A stretch of 64,000 nt of DNA from a candidate division WOR-1 bacterium RIFOXYB2_FULL_45_9 (GTDB taxonomy: Bacteria > Margulisbacteria > WOR-1 > O2-12-FULL-45-9 > XYB2-FULL-48-7). The position numbers were made by a program, and so were the translations under genes. Below the pieces are notes generated by a model. It did not search any database, was not told the origin of the DNA, and was given only the letters and a program-made list of their open reading frames with translations. Positions 51,288 to 59,040 of the stretch are shown here, piece by piece. Location: the NCBI GenBank assembly GCA_001771575.1, contig MEUD01000001.1, positions 665,277 through 729,276 on the forward strand, in the 5' to 3' direction. Position 1 is the first letter of the stretch. The number at the start of each line of letters is the position of its first letter.

Positions 51288-52889
51288 AGTTATCGCGTCA
51301 TTTACCCCCGCCGAAGGAATGTTACCGGAAAGATCTTTTACTCCGCTCCCCATCTTTATGGTCGTGGCGGCGTCCATGTCGGTTGTGGTTTCAATCCTCA
51401 AGACGCAATAGACCGTCCCTCCAAAATCGGTCAATTTTATTGATGAATTATCCAGAACGAAAACACTGGCGATCGAGGTCCCGCCGCCGGCAGTAATACT
51501 GAAATTGCCGGTCGTGATCGTGCTTTCGTCGATCGGCTCCTGTATCCCAAGGTAGATTACTTTCTTTTCGCTCACCCCTATCGGACCCAGGTATTCTCTG
51601 CTGTTGATGACCGCTCCGGCAAAGCCATACTTCTTATAAGTGGGGTCAAAACGCGGCCCGACGAGATCGCGCGCGTTGCACTCGGCCGAAACCGATTCGT
51701 ACTCGCCATTATACGCGACGACTTTAACATAAAGGGGCTGATTGATCATCGGGTAGTTGCCGGTGCCGAATGGGTCGATACTGGTCGTCCCGAATAAGGC
51801 GGTTAAAATATTGCTCATGGTCAAAGTCGCGGAGTTACCGGTCACGTAGTAAGCCGAGCCGATCTGGGCGAGCCGAAAATTGTTCGTCGCGCTATCGGAC
51901 AAATAGACCCGGTAGCCGGTAATGTTGCCAGTTGAAGGGGCCCAGGTCAGGTTGATCGCTGTCGCTCCATATATATCATTATAATCGGCCCCGCTGGTCG
52001 GACTGCTGGTGATCGTTTTTCCACTCCCCCCCATTCCAACCGTTAAAGCTAGGTTGGTCGGAGCGGTCGGCATCCCTCCGGAAGCGGTCCGGTAGGTAAA
52101 ATAAAGGTTTTCTTCAACCACGCACTCCTGCGGCGATTCAACTGGAATCCCATAACCGCTGGTAACGTTAGAGATAGCCAGCGGATAACCGGCGGCATCT
52201 TTGATTTGAGAGTATTCGTTGGCCAGGTAAAGGCTGTAGCTCTGGTTTGGCAAAAGCGGACTGTTTGGGGTCAAAACCAACGAAGTATTATCGGCGTTCC
52301 AGGCGACGTTCATGTTCACCGAATCGCCGATCGCAAAGGTCCGGGTCCCGGTCGCGCTGACACGCGGACGAAAAGTCGAAGTGTCCATAGCTTTGTTGAA
52401 ATTTACGGTGAACGAAGCAGTTGTTTCGATCGTCGTCCCTTTGGCCGGAGCAAGGGTCTTAATTACCGGATATGGTGAAAGTTCTATGTCTTCCGTGTAG
52501 ATCGAGTTGTCCAGTGTTCCGGCAATAAAACCAAACATGTAGGTCCCCACCTCTTCTTTTGCCTGCTGGTACCCCTCCTTGGTGGCGATCAAGAAATAAT
52601 ACCCCGGCTTGACCTTTTCAAAAACAAATTCTCCGTTATCGGCGGAAATGGCGGTTTTGGTCTCATAGGTCCCGGACAGAGTCACAGTCACGCCGGCGAC
52701 CAGCCCGGCTTGACGGCTATAATAATAGCCGCTCTTGTTCACCCACTCCTTTTGATAAACGGTCCCCTTGATCACCAGGTTTTCCGGCGTCGCCTCGGTC
52801 GTGGTGATCGTCGGATTTGTCTGGCCGCAACTGGAAACAAGCAGTCCCACCAAAAGCAATAACAACCAACTAAAGATCTTACTTTTCAT
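51273..52889 (-). CDS. lipoprotein with carboxypeptidase-regulatory-like, Big_5-type and Fn3-like domains
   Basis: 538 residues. Signal peptide with lipobox LLVSSC (Cys 21), so probably lipid-anchored. Domains: a carboxypeptidase-regulatory-like beta sandwich (about residues 40-130, GVTVTLSGTYETKTAISADN), an Ig-like SbsA/Big_5-type domain (about 145-245, NFNKAMDTSTFRPRVSATG), an Fn3-like domain (about 275-420) and a second Big_5-like C-terminal domain. AGGAGG precedes the ATG, 21 bases after the SLH gene, so the two are co-transcribed. No enzyme motif seen; the role is probably envelope structure or binding. Confidence 0.85.
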   Translation of the reverse strand: MKSKIFSWLLLLLVGLLVSSCGQTNPTITTTEATPENLVIKGTVYQKEWVNKSGYYYSRQAGLVAGVTVTLSGTYETKTAISADNGEFVFEKVKPGYYFLIATKEGYQQAKEEVGTYMFGFIAGTLDNSIYTEDIELSPYPVIKTLAPAKGTTIETTASFTVNFNKAMDTSTFRPRVSATGTRTFAIGDSVNMNVAWNADNTSLVLTPNSPLLPNQSYSLYLANEYSQIKDAAGYPLAISNVTSGYGIPVESPQECVVEENLYFTYRTASGGMPTAPTNLALTVGMGGSGKTITSSPTSGADYNDIYGATAINLTWAPSTGNITGYRVYLSDSATNNFRLAQIGSAYYVTGNSATLTMSNILTALFGTTSIDPFGTGNYPMINQPLYVKVVAYNGEYESVSAECNARDLVGPRFDPTYKKYGFAGAVINSREYLGPIGVSEKKVIYLGIQEPIDESTITTGNFSITAGGGTSIASVFVLDNSSIKLTDFGGTVYCVLRIETTTDMDAATTIKMGSGVKDLSGNIPSAGVNDAITLTAF

Positions 52890-52910
52890 CGAATTTTCCT
52901 CCTAGAATTT

Positions 52911-54332
52911 TTACATAATAAAGTATCGGGCGAAGATCATATTATAATACCGATTATCACCTCCGGAAAGGATCATTGTTTCTCCCGTTAAACCAAGAAG
53001 CATCGGCCAGCCAAGCAAGCTGGCGTTGATCGACGCTTCATAATCGAACAATTGGACCGGCTGACCCAGGACCGACGGAGAGACCGCTCCTCTGGCAAGC
53101 GGCAGGGAATAAAAAGCTTTAAAGAGCAGGTCGCGGCCCCAGATTTTCGCGCTGGTCACGATCCCGGCGTTCAATCCGGTAAAATTTGCCGGCGCCGAGT
53201 CGTTGACCAAATTGAAATATTTGCCACCCAGGAGCAACTTCCCCTTGATCCCGAGAAAATCAACGATCGGATAAGTGGTGTTCACTTCCAGCTCCAGACG
53301 ATTCTCGTTGTTGACCGAAGCCACTACCCCGGTCCCTCCGCTGGGAACAAGATAAACCATCTGGTTGTAGCCATATTTACCGGTCAGCTCGTAATGCCCC
53401 GACAAACCGATCATTTTAAAAGAATCGGCCAGAGTGCCGGAGACAAACGCCCCCCGCCAGTTATTGGTCCCGGATCCTTTTTCGTAAACACCGCCCCAAC
53501 CGCTCGTTAGACTGGTTTGCGGCCTGGCCGGCAGGGCAACCGACCTTGCGATCAGATCCCTGGAATCCGGGGGGAGAGCTTCTTTGACCCCATAGCGAAG
53601 CTTTGCCAAAACTTCAGGAGAGACGGACGCCATGGCGCTATCGGCCAGAGTGATCGTCTTCGCCCCGGAAATTGCCAGGTCGAGGCGGGAAACCCCTACA
53701 TTCCCTTTAAAATACGCAAGCTTATTGGCTAAGCCAACGTACATAATCTTGGTATGAAGAAGGAGTTGAATGTCCTTCATCGCCCAATGGTTCTTTTTAA
53801 CGTCCTTTATCGCTACCTCCCTGGTGGTCGAAGGCAAGGTCAGCTCGCAACGATCGTAAACCAAACGGAGTGTCTTGCTCAAAACGAGCGCCATTTCGAA
53901 GCGGTTAATAGCTTTACCCGGCTTAAAGGTCCCGTCGGGATAGCCGGAAAAAAGCTTATACCTTGAGATCAGTTTGGCCGCGAAAGGATAGGCCCAATGC
54001 TTCGGGGGAAGGTCTTTGAAAGCGACTTCTTCCATCTCGCCATCGGAGAGGGAAAAGCCATATTTTTTTTCGATATAATCAAGGGCGCCAGCCGCCACTT
54101 TCACGAATTCGCCGCGGGTCACCGTTTTCTTCCCTCTAAATGTCCCATCGGGATAACCGGAGATCGCCTGAAAGTCACTGACCATTTTCATCACGTAATC
54201 GTAACCCCGGTCTTTCGGCTTCAGGTCCTTAAAGGCGACGCTCTCGATCGAGGTCTGGGCACCGGCGCTAACCGTTAGGGACAAAAAAATAAATAGCACG
54301 CAAAAATAATTGGCGGACGGCTTGTTTGGCAT
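52911..54332 (-). CDS. SLH-domain outer-membrane beta-barrel protein
   Basis: 473 residues. Signal peptide (about 1-26, ending SAGA). Three SLH-like repeats: FKDLKPKDRGYDYVMKMVSD with SGYPDGTFRGKKTVTRGEF, FKDLPPKHWAYPFAAKLISR with SGYPDGTFKPGKAINRFEM, and a diverged third with IKDVKKNHWAMKDIQ. From about residue 285 to the end the sequence alternates as in an outer-membrane barrel and ends in an aromatic-rich strand (YYNMIFARYFIM). SLH-plus-barrel proteins tie the outer membrane to the cell wall in several diderm lineages. No Shine-Dalgarno; the promoter places the transcript start almost at the ATG. Operon with the lipoprotein gene. Confidence 0.85.
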   Translation of the reverse strand: MPNKPSANYFCVLFIFLSLTVSAGAQTSIESVAFKDLKPKDRGYDYVMKMVSDFQAISGYPDGTFRGKKTVTRGEFVKVAAGALDYIEKKYGFSLSDGEMEEVAFKDLPPKHWAYPFAAKLISRYKLFSGYPDGTFKPGKAINRFEMALVLSKTLRLVYDRCELTLPSTTREVAIKDVKKNHWAMKDIQLLLHTKIMYVGLANKLAYFKGNVGVSRLDLAISGAKTITLADSAMASVSPEVLAKLRYGVKEALPPDSRDLIARSVALPARPQTSLTSGWGGVYEKGSGTNNWRGAFVSGTLADSFKMIGLSGHYELTGKYGYNQMVYLVPSGGTGVVASVNNENRLELEVNTTYPIVDFLGIKGKLLLGGKYFNLVNDSAPANFTGLNAGIVTSAKIWGRDLLFKAFYSLPLARGAVSPSVLGQPVQLFDYEASINASLLGWPMLLGLTGETMILSGGDNRYYNMIFARYFIM

Positions 54333-54341
54333 GGGATGTTT

Positions 54342-54370
54342 ATTGTACTTTAACGGGGAAAATAGTTCAA
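54342..54370 (-). promoter_or_regulatory. promoter of the SLH-lipoprotein operon, leaderless
   Basis: TTGAAC (54365-54370), 17-base spacer, TACAAT (54342-54347). The -10 ends 9 bases before the ATG at 54332, so the mRNA would carry only 2-3 bases of leader, consistent with the lack of a ribosome-binding site. Confidence 0.65.
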
Positions 54371-54379
54371 TATCTGCGA

Positions 54380-55465
54380 CTATCGCGGTTTAACGCTCGC
54401 CCGAACCGCGGCGATCAATTTTTGCAGGCGCTCTCGCACGATCTCTTCCGGCAATTGGTCAGGCAAGGCGGCCGCGGCGGTTTCCGGCCGGCTGGAGTAG
54501 GCGAACATGTTGACGACCACGAACTTGAATTCCTCGACTGCCCGCAGGGTCCGTTCAAATTCCGCTTCCGTTTCCCCTGGGAAGCCAACAATGATATCGG
54601 AGATTATTCTAATCTCGGGGACCAGCTCCCGGAGCCTGGCAACCCGGCCACGATAGAATTCCAGGTCATACCCCCTGTTCATTCCCTTCAACACCCGATC
54701 GTCACCAGATTGCAGGGGCATGACCACCTCTTTGACTACATTGGGAAGAGCGGCAACCGCCTCAATGATCTCGTCGCTCATATCCTTGGGGTGGGAGGTA
54801 AGAAAACGGATACAACCGCTGGCGAGAGGGAACAATCGACCAATCTTATTGAGTAACGTTGCCAGTCCGTATTTATAAGCATTGACGTTTTGGCCAAGGA
54901 GGGTAATGTTTTGGTTTCCTTCATTGATCGCCTGTTCGACTTCGGCCAAGACCTCGTCCATTGGGCGGCTGGTCTCGGGGCCGCGAACGTAGGGGACAAC
55001 GCAGTATGAACAGTAATTGTTACACCCGGTCATAATAGTAATGAACACCTCACCCACCACTCGTCCGCTAAAGCGGACTCGTGGTTCCCCCTCTCCACAA
55101 AGTGGAGAGGGCCGCTTTAGAGGAAGAGAGGCCAGAAACTCTCTTAATTTTTCTGAATTATGGGGGGGGATAAAGAAATCGACATGGGGAAAATCTTTTT
55201 TAACGTCGCGGCCGGGTTCGTTGATCATACAACCGCATAACCCGATCGTCACTCCCGGTTTTTTTAATCCTTTGAGCGAGGTGACATACCAGGCGGCCCG
55301 GTCTTCGGCATGCTGGCGAACGACGCAGGTGTTGACCAATATAATATCCGCATCATCTTCCCTCTCTACGCCCCGATAGCCATATTCTTCCAATACTTCA
55401 GCCAATTTTCGGGAATCGGCCAGGTTCATCTGGCAGCCGTAAGTTTTAATATAGTATCGGCGCAT
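54380..55465 (-). CDS. miaB: MiaB-like tRNA methylthiotransferase lacking the TRAM domain
   Basis: 361 residues against about 440 for MiaB. It would add a methylthio group to i6A37 of tRNAs using two 4Fe-4S clusters. The UPF0004 domain has C11 (YGCQMN), C47 (NTCVV) and C79; the radical-SAM triad is C148, C152, C155 (CNNYCSYC). GFPGETEAEFERTL follows. The protein ends after PEEIVRERLQKLI, where the TRAM domain should begin, and only 47 bases remain before the next gene. Residues about 119-137 are encoded by two DNA palindromes between the domains. The start (AAGGA upstream) lies in the 163-bp inverted repeat and 40 bases inside the recombinase gene. A related methylthiotransferase (MtaB, RimO) is possible but the N-terminus fits MiaB. 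Confidence 0.8.
   Translation of the reverse strand: MRRYYIKTYGCQMNLADSRKLAEVLEEYGYRGVEREDDADIILVNTCVVRQHAEDRAAWYVTSLKGLKKPGVTIGLCGCMINEPGRDVKKDFPHVDFFIPPHNSEKLREFLASLPLKRPSPLCGEGEPRVRFSGRVVGEVFITIMTGCNNYCSYCVVPYVRGPETSRPMDEVLAEVEQAINEGNQNITLLGQNVNAYKYGLATLLNKIGRLFPLASGCIRFLTSHPKDMSDEIIEAVAALPNVVKEVVMPLQSGDDRVLKGMNRGYDLEFYRGRVARLRELVPEIRIISDIIVGFPGETEAEFERTLRAVEEFKFVVVNMFAYSSRPETAAAALPDQLPEEIVRERLQKLIAAVRASVKPR
55057..55111. repeat. two adjacent palindromes inside miaB
   Basis: GTCCGCT/AGCGGAC with CCAC/GTGG flanks (55057-55084) and CCTCTCCAC/GTGGAGAGG extended to a 10-bp stem with an AAA loop (55089-55111). They are in frame and encode the linker around SPLCGEGEPRVRFSG between the two MiaB domains, like REP/RPE-type elements that invade coding regions. 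Confidence 0.75.
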
Positions 55466-56988
55466 TTTTTCCTTTCATTTAGTGAATTATTTAGTTCCGA
55501 ATTGATTTTTTCAAACGGTTCATAGAATTTCGCCGAAACGCGCGGATGCGGGCGCGCGTTTCGGCACTTTTTGATCATGATTTTTTTCAAGATCAGACTC
55601 AAGAGCTGTTTTTCATCGGCGGCTGTCAGTTCTTTTTTTTCACTATCATAAGAAGCCAGAAACTCTTTTACTTTATCTAAATACGCGGCTGAATTTTCCT
55701 TTTCCAGCAATAATAATTCGAGGCCCGCCAATTGAGTCCTTAGCGCCTCTTCCTCGTGCCTAAGCGATTCATTCTTTTGCTTAAAAGTATCAGCGGACAA
55801 TAAATTATTTAAATGGAGGTCGGTCAGTTTTAACTGTTTTTCCCGGTTGTCTTTAAGTTTGTTTTTAATGCCGGCAAGGTCGGCATTAAAAACAGCTTCT
55901 TTGGAGGCAGTCATACATAACCAACGGCTATCTTTCAGCTTGTCACTTTCAAGCGTGTCAGCTATTGCCGAAAAGATAATACCTTCAACCAAATCGGCTT
56001 TAATCGCGTCATTATTGCACCTCACGTAATGCTGTTGACGCCCGCCACAGCGATACCAACGGTCACGCCGCCCTGTTTTATGATTGGCAATATTGGAGAC
56101 GCCAAAATAGCGATGATTGCAGTTGTCGCAATATAATAATCCACTTAAGGGAAAGCTCCCTTTTCTAGCCTTGCGGACTGACGCTTTTCTCTCAACCAGG
56201 AGCTTTTGGACTTTTTCATAGTCGGCCTCTGATATGATCGGCAGATGTTTGCCTTTCGCAATAACTGTTTGAGAAGCACTTTTCTTGTTCCAAACGATCT
56301 GACCGATATATAAACGGCTGCGGAGAATATCTCTGATCAGCTTGGTATAGAAAAACCGCCCCACCCTTGTTTCATGCTTGCTCCGGTTAAGATAGTCGGC
56401 GATCTCATTGATACTTTTTCCGGCAAGATAGAGTCGATATATTAGTTTAACAACTTTAGCCTCACTCTCGTTGATCTCAAGAAGTTTACTGTGTTTGTTA
56501 TAAATGTATCCAAATGGGCTGTAGCGGGCGCCGTGCCAATTACCGGCCAGGACACTTTTTATCATGCCAGGGAAAATCCGCTCGGCAAGACGATTACGCT
56601 CAAACTCGGCAAAACTGCCAAGCTGTTGAAACATTAATTTACCTGCGGAAGTAGTGGTATCAAAAGGTTCGGTAGCGGATTTAAACCCTACCCCATAAGA
56701 GGCCAACTGATCGACCAGCCCGATAAGATCCTTGAGCCGACGGCTGAATCGGTCAATTTTATATACGATCACCAGCTCGAATTGCTTCGCCTTGGCATCT
56801 TTGAGAAGTTTTTGCAAAGCGGGGCGATCGGTAGTGCCGGCACTAATCCCCTCGTCCGAATAGACCTCGAACACTTCATAACCCTGCTGTTTAGCGTAGT
56901 TGAGAAGATACTCTCGCTGGACCTCAAGTGAATAACCCTCGCGGACTTGGTCTTCGGTGCTAACTCGAGTATATATAGCTGTTTTCAT
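55426..56988 (-). CDS. large serine recombinase
   Basis: 520 residues from ATG 56988, which overlaps the HTH stop as ATGA (an ATG 18 bases upstream is less likely). The resolvase domain (1-140) has catalytic S10 in YTRVS and YKIDRFSRRLKDL. A recombinase domain (about 150-250) follows, then a zinc ribbon (LYCDNCNHRYFG, and RCGGRQQHYVRCN), then a long coiled-coil tail. Such enzymes integrate, excise or invert DNA. The last 55 codons lie in the 163-bp inverted repeat and the stop is inside the first miaB codons. The bicistron HTH-recombinase is enclosed by the repeats. Confidence 0.9.
   Translation of the reverse strand: MKTAIYTRVSTEDQVREGYSLEVQREYLLNYAKQQGYEVFEVYSDEGISAGTTDRPALQKLLKDAKAKQFELVIVYKIDRFSRRLKDLIGLVDQLASYGVGFKSATEPFDTTTSAGKLMFQQLGSFAEFERNRLAERIFPGMIKSVLAGNWHGARYSPFGYIYNKHSKLLEINESEAKVVKLIYRLYLAGKSINEIADYLNRSKHETRVGRFFYTKLIRDILRSRLYIGQIVWNKKSASQTVIAKGKHLPIISEADYEKVQKLLVERKASVRKARKGSFPLSGLLYCDNCNHRYFGVSNIANHKTGRRDRWYRCGGRQQHYVRCNNDAIKADLVEGIIFSAIADTLESDKLKDSRWLCMTASKEAVFNADLAGIKNKLKDNREKQLKLTDLHLNNLLSADTFKQKNESLRHEEEALRTQLAGLELLLLEKENSAAYLDKVKEFLASYDSEKKELTAADEKQLLSLILKKIMIKKCRNARPHPRVSAKFYEPFEKINSELNNSLNERKKCADTILKLTAAR
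55434..55596. repeat. 163-bp inverted repeat, left copy
   Basis: Exact reverse complement of 57293-57455 over all 163 bases by direct comparison. It contains recombinase codons 465-519, the miaB ribosome-binding site and the first 11 miaB codons. The internal palindrome CGAAACGCGCG..CGCGCGTTTCG also lies here. Confidence 0.95.
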
Positions 56989-57170
56989 CTTATTGCTGAT
57001 TTCCATTTCATAATTTTCTTAACATCCGCTTCGGTAAATACCGGATAATCACGATAATCCCTTTTTGGTTTAACCCAACCCTTCTTTATCCACTTATAAA
57101 TTGCTTGCCGCGTAACCTTAAGCTCTTTCGCCAACTCCGTCATGTTGTAAATAATGTGCTCTTTTGTCAT
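56985..57170 (-). CDS. small MerR-like helix-turn-helix protein
   Basis: 61 residues from ATG 57170. MTELAKELKVTRQAIYKWIK is a winged HTH of the HTH_17/excisionase kind, followed by PVFTEADVKKIMKWKS. It precedes the recombinase with a 4-base overlap, so it may be its regulator or directionality factor. A promoter lies just upstream with no room for a ribosome-binding site. An extension upstream in frame to 57290 exists but its residues are hydrophobic and not family-like. Confidence 0.75.
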   Translation of the reverse strand: MTKEHIIYNMTELAKELKVTRQAIYKWIKKGWVKPKRDYRDYPVFTEADVKKIMKWKSAIR

Positions 57171-57180
57171 ACGCAATAAT

Positions 57181-57209
57181 AGTTTAATTGTGTTTACAGT
57201 TGTTGTCAA
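57181..57209 (-). promoter_or_regulatory. promoter of the HTH-recombinase pair, leaderless
   Basis: TTGACA (57204-57209), 17-base spacer, TAAACT (57181-57186). The ATG is 10 bases beyond the -10, so the transcript would be nearly leaderless. Confidence 0.6.
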
Positions 57210-57292
57210 TACAATTTCGAATGCGGCCTGCAGTGTGGCGAGCCAAAGGAGGAACGGAAGAAAGAAGCGAGCCGCGGGCAGGCCGTACATAA

Positions 57293-57455
57293 CTGATCTT
57301 GAAAAAAATCATGATCAAAAAGTGCCGAAACGCGCGCCCGCATCCGCGCGTTTCGGCGAAATTCTATGAACCGTTTGAAAAAATCAATTCGGAACTAAAT
57401 AATTCACTAAATGAAAGGAAAAAATGCGCCGATACTATATTAAAACTTACGGCTG
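57293..57455. repeat. 163-bp inverted repeat, right copy
   Basis: Perfect inverted partner of 55434-55596. The repeats enclose 1,696 bases that hold the HTH gene and most of the recombinase gene. Identity stops abruptly at both ends (ACTGATCTT and GGCTG boundaries). Confidence 0.95.
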
Positions 57456-57468
57456 GCCAGAAAGCTAA
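57424..57468 (+). pseudogene. detached copy of the miaB start
   Basis: Plus-strand ATG with the same AAAGGAAAAA upstream and the first 10-11 miaB codons (MRRYYIKTYG), then WPES and a stop. It shows that the repeat duplicated the 5' end of miaB. Confidence 0.75.
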
Positions 57469-57856
57469 GGTTTACCACATGTTCAAAATCTCCATGGAAG
57501 TCGTTTTTACGCTCTCATTAATTGACCAAGCTACCGGCTAACATCGCAACATCCCTATATATTTTTACCTTGCGCGCTGCTGCTGCCTGCTAAAAGGCAC
57601 TAATAACTCATTATTGCTTATATTTGCTAAACAGCACATTCCTTCTTCCTAAAAACAAAACACGCTCACAGCTCAATTATTTGGCCTTTGAGAAGAAACC
57701 TCAAGCTCTTTGCGCCATGATTAATGATCAGCGTTCCTGCCCCTTCAGTTTGATTTAACACTCATATTAAGCAGGAGGTGAAAAATAGCGTTCGTTAATT
57801 GATTTTATTAAAACCGTACTTCCCATAGTTGGTCTTTTACCGCCTTGACCACTCCC

Positions 57857-57925
57857 GCCCGCCGCCTCTTCGAGGCATTGCCTGCCTTCGGCAGACACTA
57901 TCCCGCCAAAGGCGGGATGGCGGGC
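57857..57925. repeat. cloverleaf-like cluster of REP-type palindromes
   Basis: An outer stem GCCCGCC/GGCGGGC closes three hairpins: GCCTC-TTC-GAGGC, CTGCC-TTC-GGCAG and TCCCGCC-AAA-GGCGGGA. Such nested G/C palindromes are typical of REP/MITE-like intergenic repeats. Confidence 0.75.
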
Positions 57926-58062
57926 TTAGCTGGTCATTTCAAGCCACAAACCATTTGCTAGCCGCTCCCTCCATCTTTACCGCCTCCCTTTCCCTCCGCT
58001 TTGAAAAAAAGGGGTGGCAACTCGGGATAATGACCAAGCAAAAGAGCGGCAGAGGTAATATT

Positions 58063-58096
58063 CCGCCAAGGCCCGCCTATGGCGGCTTCTGGCGGG
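58063..58096. repeat. second REP-type nested palindrome
   Basis: Outer CCGCCA/TGGCGG and inner CCGCC-TAT-GGCGG stems, 17 bases after the stop of the PorV-like gene. It shares the CCGCC/GGCGG units of the cluster at 57857 and may also act as a terminator for the upstream pair. Confidence 0.65.
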
Positions 58097-58113
58097 AGAA
58101 AACTAAAGGGGAA

Positions 58114-59040
58114 CTACCAGGTCCCGGTGAGCGAAACTCGATGAACGTTATTCCGGGAAAGCTCTCGCTGAAGGACGCAAGAGTAATCGACTGAAGCGTG
58201 GCCAACCCTAAAACCGACACCGGTAGTCAGTCCGCCGGCATTATATCCAGCCCTAAAAGACAACCCCCGCTCCGACCACTCATAACCGGTCGCGACTTCC
58301 GGACTATAGCCCGATTTGACCATCTGGCTGATATCAATGGCCGCGGTTCCACTGATCATCGGCACTTGATACAAAGCAAGACCGAGCCTGGCTTTTGCCG
58401 GAACCTGCTCAATAGTCTCTGTCCCCCACTTTTGGTAATTGACCAGCTCATCGACTTTGAAACCAACGGATAAATGCCTCGCGGCAAGATCGCCAACCCG
58501 AAAAAGAATATTTGGAGTCAAAGAATAACCCCAGGCCTGACCACCGGCAAGGCCGAACATATCGGAAGTCAGGTACTTAGCCGTCAAGCCGAAAGAGATA
58601 TGATCATTAAACTTTCTCCCATAAGCCAATAAATAAGCGCTGGAATAATAACTGAACAAGCTGATGTTTTGCACTTCGTTATGGACATCGACTTCGTTTG
58701 AGGTTTGGGCGATATCGGAAATACCGATCTGAACCCAGGAAAGACCGACTGTCCCGCCAAAGGCGGGCACAATATAGCTTAAATAATAATGGTCCGCGTC
58801 GGTAGAAAGCCTGGTCTGCATGGTAGTTATACTTTGACGCGTATTGAAGCCAAGACCGGCCGGACCATAAAAAGGGGCATCGGCATTATCGGCAATCGCG
58901 GAAAAAGCCCCCCCCATCCCAAGCGGGCGGGCGCCGACGCCGGCGCCCAGGGCGGGAAGGTCGAGGCCGGCCTGGCCGAGAGCGAAAGAAGTCGTAAGGG
59001 ATAAGAAGTAAGTGATAAGCAGGAAAATTAAAAACCTCAT
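58114..59040 (-). CDS. PorV/UPF0164-like outer-membrane beta-barrel protein
   Basis: 308 residues. Signal peptide (1-22, ending SFALG). The hallmark GARPLGMGGAFSAIADNADA then FYGPAGLGF follows, as in PorV and UPF0164 proteins, then alternating beta-strands to the end (HRVSLTGTW, C-terminal Trp). In Bacteroidetes PorV helps release type IX secretion cargo; here that role is only inferred. Its ATG overlaps the stop of the large Ig protein as ATGA, so the two are co-translated. At 58753 it contains the CCCGCCAAAGGCGGG palindrome in frame (PAFGG). Confidence 0.8.
   Translation of the reverse strand: MRFLIFLLITYFLSLTTSFALGQAGLDLPALGAGVGARPLGMGGAFSAIADNADAPFYGPAGLGFNTRQSITTMQTRLSTDADHYYLSYIVPAFGGTVGLSWVQIGISDIAQTSNEVDVHNEVQNISLFSYYSSAYLLAYGRKFNDHISFGLTAKYLTSDMFGLAGGQAWGYSLTPNILFRVGDLAARHLSVGFKVDELVNYQKWGTETIEQVPAKARLGLALYQVPMISGTAAIDISQMVKSGYSPEVATGYEWSERGLSFRAGYNAGGLTTGVGFRVGHASVDYSCVLQRELSRNNVHRVSLTGTW
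58753..58767. repeat. copy of the CCCGCC-AAA-GGCGGG palindrome inside the PorV-like gene
   Basis: Same 15 bases as the third hairpin of the cluster at 57857-57925. It encodes PAFGG, which also suits a barrel protein, so chance is possible. Confidence 0.5.

Larger units (their letters stand above)
57293..57541 (+). pseudogene. detached copy of the recombinase 3' end
   Basis: On the plus strand the repeat encodes the same 54 C-terminal recombinase residues (LKKIMIKKCRNARPHPRVSA onward), then runs 28 codons into unrelated sequence to a stop at 57541. There is no catalytic domain, so it cannot act alone. It would become the intact gene's tail if the segment inverted. Confidence 0.75.
57456..58113. 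other. gene-poor intergenic region with palindromic repeats
   Basis: 658 bases with no frame that I can support on either strand. The first 370 bases are AT-richer than the surroundings. The rest holds two palindromic clusters. A perfect Shine-Dalgarno-like AGGAGGTGA at 57773 on the plus strand has no start codon or frame after it. Confidence 0.7.

Noticed and set aside
55434..57455. attL/attR sites of an integrated element
   Set aside because: Integration by a serine recombinase gives short direct half-sites; these repeats are inverted, 163 bp long and carry coding sequence.
57773..57781. Perfect Shine-Dalgarno AGGAGGTGA on the plus strand
   Set aside because: No start codon or coding frame follows, and the sequence is not the 3' end of a 16S rRNA.
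57857..58096. CRISPR array or a tRNA cloverleaf
   Set aside because: The palindromes differ in size, have no unique spacers, and the cloverleaf has no anticodon or T-arm signature.
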